From Candidatus Aegiribacteria sp. (GTDB taxonomy: Bacteria > Fermentibacterota > Fermentibacteria > Fermentibacterales > JCC-6): 15,710 bases of DNA. Location of the stretch: the NCBI GenBank assembly GCA_030642525.1, contig DAOWNO010000019.1, forward strand, positions 1 to 15,710, read 5' to 3'. Position 1 is the stretch's first letter. Each line of letters starts with the position of its first letter. The notes below the pieces were generated by a model. It was not told the origin of the DNA, searched no databases, and was given only the letters and a program-made list of their open reading frames with translations. Below are positions 15,653 through 15,710 of this stretch, one piece after another. The position numbers were made by a program, and so were the translations under genes.

Positions 15653-15710
15653 AAGTTCTGATACTGGCTGCCGGGACAGGAAGCAGACTGGGCGCAGGAA
15701 TACCCAAGAT
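15649..15710 (+). CDS. N-terminus of a sugar- or choline-type nucleotidyltransferase (3' partial)
   Basis: ATG 15649 overlaps the previous TGA (ATGA) and the frame stays open to the window edge. The 20 visible residues (MKVLILAAGTGSRLGAGIPK) contain the nucleotide-binding signature AAGxGSRLG...PK of the NTP_transferase family, which makes NDP-sugars or CDP-choline-like compounds. It fits these better than MobA, which usually has GGxSxRMG. The gene shows that the operon continues and may lead to an activated sugar or head group. Confidence 0.8.
   Translation, partial: MKVLILAAGTGSRLGAGIPK

Noticed and set aside
15649..15710. MobA-type molybdenum cofactor guanylyltransferase at the window edge
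   Set aside because: The visible signature is AAGTGSRLG...PK rather than the GGxSxRMG usual in MobA, so a sugar- or choline-type enzyme fits better, though only 20 residues are visible.

Overview
The window reads as chromosomal DNA of a bacterium, probably from the FCB side of the tree or one of its candidate phyla. The main clue is a gingipain-like C25 peptidase with a secretion signal and a C-terminal FlgD/type-IX-like beta-domain. No 16S or other marker gene is present, so this placement is an inference. I see no rRNA, tRNA, CRISPR array, insertion sequence or integrase.

Left part (1-5250). The 3' end of an unknown gene with a Glu-rich repetitive tail converges on a large minus-strand nuclease-helicase fusion (PD-(D/E)XK plus XPD/DinG-type Fe-S helicase). 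The two share a long hairpin that includes the helicase stop codon. Next, also on the minus strand, is a secreted C25 peptidase split by one in-frame TAG. Signal peptide and propeptide lie before the stop, catalytic domain and C-terminal domain after it, in the same frame. A good sigma70-like promoter lies in front of it.

Middle (5248-7228). A NodU/CmcH-family O-carbamoyltransferase lies on the minus strand. A 274-bp divergent intergenic region follows, holding its probable promoter, a hairpin over that promoter, and two very small ORFs of doubtful status.

Right part (7229-15710). One tightly packed plus-strand operon runs off the window. Its order is: a Mo/W-bisPGD oxidoreductase with a fused C-terminal dicluster ferredoxin; a xylose-isomerase-like TIM barrel; three radical SAM/SPASM proteins, the last two divergent paralogues; a class I SAM methyltransferase; a cobalamin-binding-type radical SAM protein; and the first codons of a sugar- or choline-type nucleotidyltransferase. 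Most junctions overlap by 1-8 bases (ATGA, TTGA, TAATG), so translation is probably coupled. Four radical SAM enzymes, a methyltransferase and an Fe-S-rich Mo/W enzyme suggest a dedicated modification or biosynthetic pathway. The Mo/W protein could be an electron-transfer partner or a catalyst on the product. The substrate is not visible: no convincing RiPP precursor is in the window. The nucleotidyltransferase and the nearby carbamoyltransferase would also fit a modified sugar, lipid or small-molecule product. This operon is the best candidate here for an undescribed system.
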